Assembly: GCA_937901335.1 (NCBI GenBank)
Contig: CALCHC010000118.1
Location: 1 to 9,954 of the forward strand
Length of the DNA: 9,954 bases
Direction: 5' to 3'
From: an uncultured Phascolarctobacterium sp.
Lineage (GTDB): Bacteria; Bacillota; Negativicutes; Acidaminococcales; Acidaminococcaceae
Part shown: piece by piece, positions 8,501-9,954 of the stretch
How positions within the stretch are numbered: position 1 is the first letter of the stretch
How the letters are laid out: each line of letters begins with the position of its first letter
Made by a program: the position numbers and the translations under genes
Notes under the pieces: generated by a model
Database searches by the model: none
What the model saw: only the letters and a program-made list of their open reading frames with translations
What the model was told of the DNA's origin: nothing

Positions 8501-9224
8501 GTACGCCGTCCTTGCAAAAGTACCAATCAAAAACTTTAGTCAAGCTGGGCATCCCCATTTCTTCAATGGGCATACCGTTACTGAATACGCAGATTGCGTT
8601 CATGCCTTGTTCTTCAATTTCGTTAATGAGCGCCCCTTGATAAGTTAAATCTCCCCAAACCCATTCATCACGGTAAAAAAGCACACCAATAGTCGGTTTA
8701 GAAGCATCACAGAAATCTGCTTGGTATTCTGCCAAATCTGTATATACCTTTTTCGCACGGGGATGATAAATGCCACACCAATGAATCGGGTCAGGTTCTT
8801 CAACAGTTTTATCGCCACCTTCTAAGCATTGGTCAAGGTATTGCCACAAATTATAGTAGTTACGCTCGCCGCCAAAGGAAGTATATTTTTTCAAGGTTAC
8901 AAGCTGTTCAGGGGTGAAGCCAAATTTCAGCTCGCCCTCATCAGTACCGGCAGCATCTATATAATAAGGAATCTTACGTGCATCTAAAAACTGTACTAAT
9001 TTTTTCAGAAAGGGTGTGTCCATACCACTGCCCATCCATTTCAAAAGAACAACATCTGTAGTACGCAAGTCTTCTTCCCATTTTTTATCCCATACGGTTT
9101 TATCTGTTATCCAATGGCAAGCACAATCATTGCTAACCTTTTGCTCACGTTGCAAGCGTTCCACAGTTTGCTGCATCATACCCATACGACGGATAACGTT
9201 TGTCAAAAATAAAATTTTACTCAT
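5505..9224 (-). CDS. cobN: CobN-family metal chelatase large (substrate-binding) subunit
   Basis: A 1239-residue protein covering the whole CobN/BchH family length (CobN of cobalamin synthesis is about 1275). This subunit binds the tetrapyrrole and carries the active site; ChlI and ChlD-like partners supply ATP power. Family landmarks run in order: NYPPRNSNIG at 365-374, PPRGFGDDP at 489-497, a histidine-rich stretch YHSPYCAPTHHY at 501-512, HIGTHGSLEWLPGK at 530-543, PTGRNFFGVDP at 833-843, LWSGANMRSHGQ at 881-892, RISGLFRD at 935-942, GVYGAG at 1005-1010, NEDNHE at 1064-1069, GMMKHGYKGA at 1135-1144 and LLEAEQRGLW at 1201-1210. No signal peptide or membrane segment, so cytoplasmic. No frameshift or missing block is seen. 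The ATG at 9224 has TTGAGG only 5 nt upstream; the gap after the permease is 13 nt. The symbol marks the family; the substrate could be hydrogenobyrinate diamide or sirohydrochlorin with cobalt, or heme as proposed for HmuS-like relatives. Confidence 0.93.
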   Translation of the reverse strand: MSKILFLTNVIRRMGMMQQTVERLQREQKVSNDCACHWITDKTVWDKKWEEDLRTTDVVLLKWMGSGMDTPFLKKLVQFLDARKIPYYIDAAGTDEGELKFGFTPEQLVTLKKYTSFGGERNYYNLWQYLDQCLEGGDKTVEEPDPIHWCGIYHPRAKKVYTDLAEYQADFCDASKPTIGVLFYRDEWVWGDLTYQGALINEIEEQGMNAICVFSNGMPIEEMGMPSLTKVFDWYFCKDGVPAIDALINIMKFSLSSSGNISIDYFKKWNVPILAGYTIMTDYDEWKESFEGMNPMEVSIAISLPEFDGTIHGVPVAYKKVLENGDVNYLPIPERVHRMVNKARKWARLRRKTNSDKKIAIIFHNYPPRNSNIGSALGLDTIESIRRVLAAMQERGYKVDRIPEDTKEFIAELTANATNDKNLLTEKQIAEANKVTSAEYKKFYDTFEPKVQAQLVKDWGEAPGTVMEYDGNLLVPGTMYGNVFVTVQPPRGFGDDPSKIYHSPYCAPTHHYLAFYHWVRDIWEADAVAHIGTHGSLEWLPGKNAGLDCTCYPDLALGDLVNIYPYNICITGEGIQAKRRGAACLIEHLPAPQSKAGVYDELEELEKIMDEYVHFETTQPENLSHLEELVKEKVTAANLQDEVEYDESKPFGEYVMALHNYITDLKNLEVHVGLHILGQPPVEEGLTEYLWMLTRLNNGEVPSINQVISGYYGFDYYYLLENSGLIYEPLNITYAALLDKITDQSMEVIKLLQDKDFSLDGQADVMNLAWVQEGSDEFKENLRKICTYICDTVNPNLQLTTQEQENMLRGFEGQYVEPGPSGAPTSGCADLLPTGRNFFGVDPRTLPTPAAWEIGKTLGDQIIERFIAEEGHYPESVGIVLWSGANMRSHGQCVAEFLYLMGVRPVYQAGSMRINGLEVIPLTELRRPRIDVTGRISGLFRDTMPTIMELLDQATLLVGGLDEDVELNYVRKHLLADSAELEAEGMSKEDAWRQAAFRVFGDELGVYGAGVAALLEAKNWETIDDIADVYVRWGGHAYGGKFKGKFLPQMFRKRMGSLDITIKNEDNHETNMLSSDDYNAYHGGMIAAVRSIKGSAPRSYCGDSTDRSKIKMYSVQEQAKRIFRSESINPKYIEGMMKHGYKGAADLANMIAHSYQWDATSAVMEDWMYEKYAEKYTFDPKVQEWLRDVNPWALQRMAEVLLEAEQRGLWNAKPETKAELQKLYLSIEGEIEDRSDANS
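5528..5531 (-). promoter_or_regulatory. Ribosome binding site that decides the radical SAM start
   Basis: Minus-strand GAGG lies 9 nt before the ATG at 5518, inside the end of the CobN-like gene. It favours this start over the in-frame ATG at 5605, whose extra 29 residues (with a CxxC) lie wholly inside CobN coding sequence. Confidence 0.6.
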
Positions 9225-9229
9225 TTTTA

Positions 9230-9235
9230 CCTCAA
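9230..9235 (-). promoter_or_regulatory. Ribosome binding site of the CobN-like gene
   Basis: Minus-strand TTGAGG ends 5 nt before the ATG at 9224, a rather short spacing. It lies in the 13-nt gap after the permease stop and reaches close to that stop. No better start with a better site is visible downstream, since the first residues MSKILFLTNV form the expected opening beta-strand. Confidence 0.55.
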
Positions 9236-9237
9236 TT

Positions 9238-9954
9238 CTAGAAGAATTGCTGACGCATTCTTCTAAGCAAATATAAGAAATAGGGCGTACCTAAAAGTGC
9301 AGTCATAATACCGACACGCACTTCGGCTGGCGGAATAATAGTCCTACCCAAGGTGTCACAGAACACGAGAAACATTGCACCACCTAAAGCACTTGCAGGA
9401 AGCAGAATGCGATGGTCAGGTCCAAGTAGCATCCGCATCATATGAGGAATAACTAAGCCTACGAAACCAATGCTACCACTCACGCAAACAGAAGTTGCCG
9501 TAGTCATGGCAGATACGAAAAGCAAACCCATACGAAAAGCAGTAACGGGCATACCCACAGCTTTTGCTTCTGTTTCGCCAAGCACCAAGATATTTAAATG
9601 ACGAGCCATAAGAAGCATAATGCAAATACCTGTCAGGACGGGGCCAACGGCAAGGTAAACATGTTCCCAACGGCGATAGTCGAGCCCGCCAACCATCCAG
9701 AATAAATATTGTTGGAGCTTTTGCTCGTTCATAAAAGTAAGCAAACCTGAAGTCATTGCCCCAAGAAGCATACCAACAGCAACACCGGCAAGGAGCAAGG
9801 TCATCACCGGAATCTTACCATTGCGCATAGCAAGGAAAACTGTTAAACACACAGCACAAATACTTCCGCAAAAGCTGTAAATAAAGGAACTTCCGTTGCC
9901 AAACATAAAGGTAAGAAGAACACTTGCTAATTCAAAAATGCTTTCATCTGACGT
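9238..9954 (-). CDS. FecCD/BtuC-family ABC importer permease, 5' end cut by window edge
   Basis: The frame is open from the right edge to the TAG at 9238, so about 238 C-terminal residues are seen; an internal ATG at 9906 is not the true start. The family forms dimers in the inner membrane that import iron-siderophores, heme or cobalamin with a binding protein and an ATPase. Hydrophobic segments alternate with FecCD hallmarks: TLLLAGVAVG, then FWMVGGLDYRRWE, then LNILVLGETEAKAVGMPV (the cytoplasmic coupling region that contacts the ATPase), GSIGFVGLVIPHMMR, LGPDHRILLPASALGG, DTLGRTI and PAEVRVGIMTALLGTPYFLYLLRR at the end. The C-terminus is complete. Substrate cannot be told from sequence alone. 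Its position 13 nt before the CobN-like gene suggests that what it imports is linked to a metal-tetrapyrrole step. The rest of the gene, and perhaps the ATPase and binding protein, lie outside the window. Confidence 0.93.
   Translation of the reverse strand, partial: TSDESIFELASVLLTFMFGNGSSFIYSFCGSICAVCLTVFLAMRNGKIPVMTLLLAGVAVGMLLGAMTSGLLTFMNEQKLQQYLFWMVGGLDYRRWEHVYLAVGPVLTGICIMLLMARHLNILVLGETEAKAVGMPVTAFRMGLLFVSAMTTATSVCVSGSIGFVGLVIPHMMRMLLGPDHRILLPASALGGAMFLVFCDTLGRTIIPPAEVRVGIMTALLGTPYFLYLLRRMRQQFF

Larger units (their letters stand above)
1..9954 (-). other. Single co-directional transcription unit: importer permease, chelatase, radical SAM, efflux
   Basis: Seven genes follow one another on the minus strand with junctions of +13, -14, -4, +16, +18 and -1 nt. 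Three of six junctions overlap (CobN/radical SAM, radical SAM/ChlI, adaptor/pump), which usually means coupled translation. No inverted repeat with a T-tract, no promoter gap and no tRNA or other RNA gene is visible. Co-transcription is inferred from this spacing; the operon's promoter and any riboswitch (cobalamin) or Fur box would be beyond the right edge. Confidence 0.85.

Noticed and set aside
9904..9906. ATG at 9906 as the permease start, giving a 222-residue protein
   Set aside because: The frame stays open to the window edge and FecCD permeases are about 330 residues; the gene is cut by the edge rather than short.
1..9954. CRISPR arrays, insertion sequences, tRNA or rRNA genes, riboswitches and terminators
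   Set aside because: Nothing was seen by eye: coding density is near complete, no spaced direct repeats or transposase motifs appear, and all intergenic gaps are 18 nt or less.

Overview
The window holds seven protein-coding genes, all on the minus strand and packed end to end. Transcription runs from position 9954 towards position 1, and both outermost genes are cut by the window edges. Gene order in that direction: FecCD/BtuC-type ABC permease (partial), CobN-family metal-chelatase large subunit, SPASM radical SAM enzyme, ChlI/BchI-type AAA+ ATPase, ChlD/BchD-type AAA+/VWA subunit, HlyD/AcrA-type periplasmic adaptor, RND (AcrB/HAE1-type) efflux pump (partial). Junctions are 13 nt, -14 nt (overlap), -4 nt (ATGA), 16 nt, 18 nt and -1 nt (TAATG). 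There is therefore no room for internal promoters, terminators or RNA genes, and the set is almost certainly one transcription unit. No gene-free stretch exceeds 20 bases. The operon promoter lies beyond the right edge, so its regulation cannot be read here.

Organism: by eye the DNA is AT-rich (around 40% GC), with purine-rich Shine-Dalgarno sites of Firmicute style. The adaptor plus RND pump implies an outer membrane. The oxygen-sensitive radical SAM enzyme with auxiliary cluster ligands suggests an anaerobe. A diderm Firmicute of the Negativicutes fits best. This is inference from composition and gene content, with no database search behind it.

Right part (9238-9954): the C-terminal portion of an inner-membrane permease for an iron-siderophore, heme or cobalamin-type importer. 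Its binding protein and ATPase are not visible and may lie further right.

Middle (1487-9224): a complete three-subunit, ATP-driven chelatase of the CobN + ChlI + ChlD kind, the family that moves metal into (or, for some CobN relatives, possibly out of) tetrapyrroles. A SPASM radical SAM gene sits between the large subunit and the ATPase and is translationally overlapped with both.

Left part (1-1468): an inner-membrane-anchored adaptor and the first 69 residues of an RND pump, which would send a product out of the cell envelope.

Read together, the operon suggests a single path: import of a metallated macrocycle or metal complex, metal insertion or removal by CobN-ChlI-ChlD, radical-based modification by the SPASM enzyme, and export of a product or waste ring by the RND pump. 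Each family assignment is well supported. The combined pathway and its substrate are hypotheses. The conservative alternative is cobalt insertion for cobalamin synthesis, co-transcribed with transport genes.
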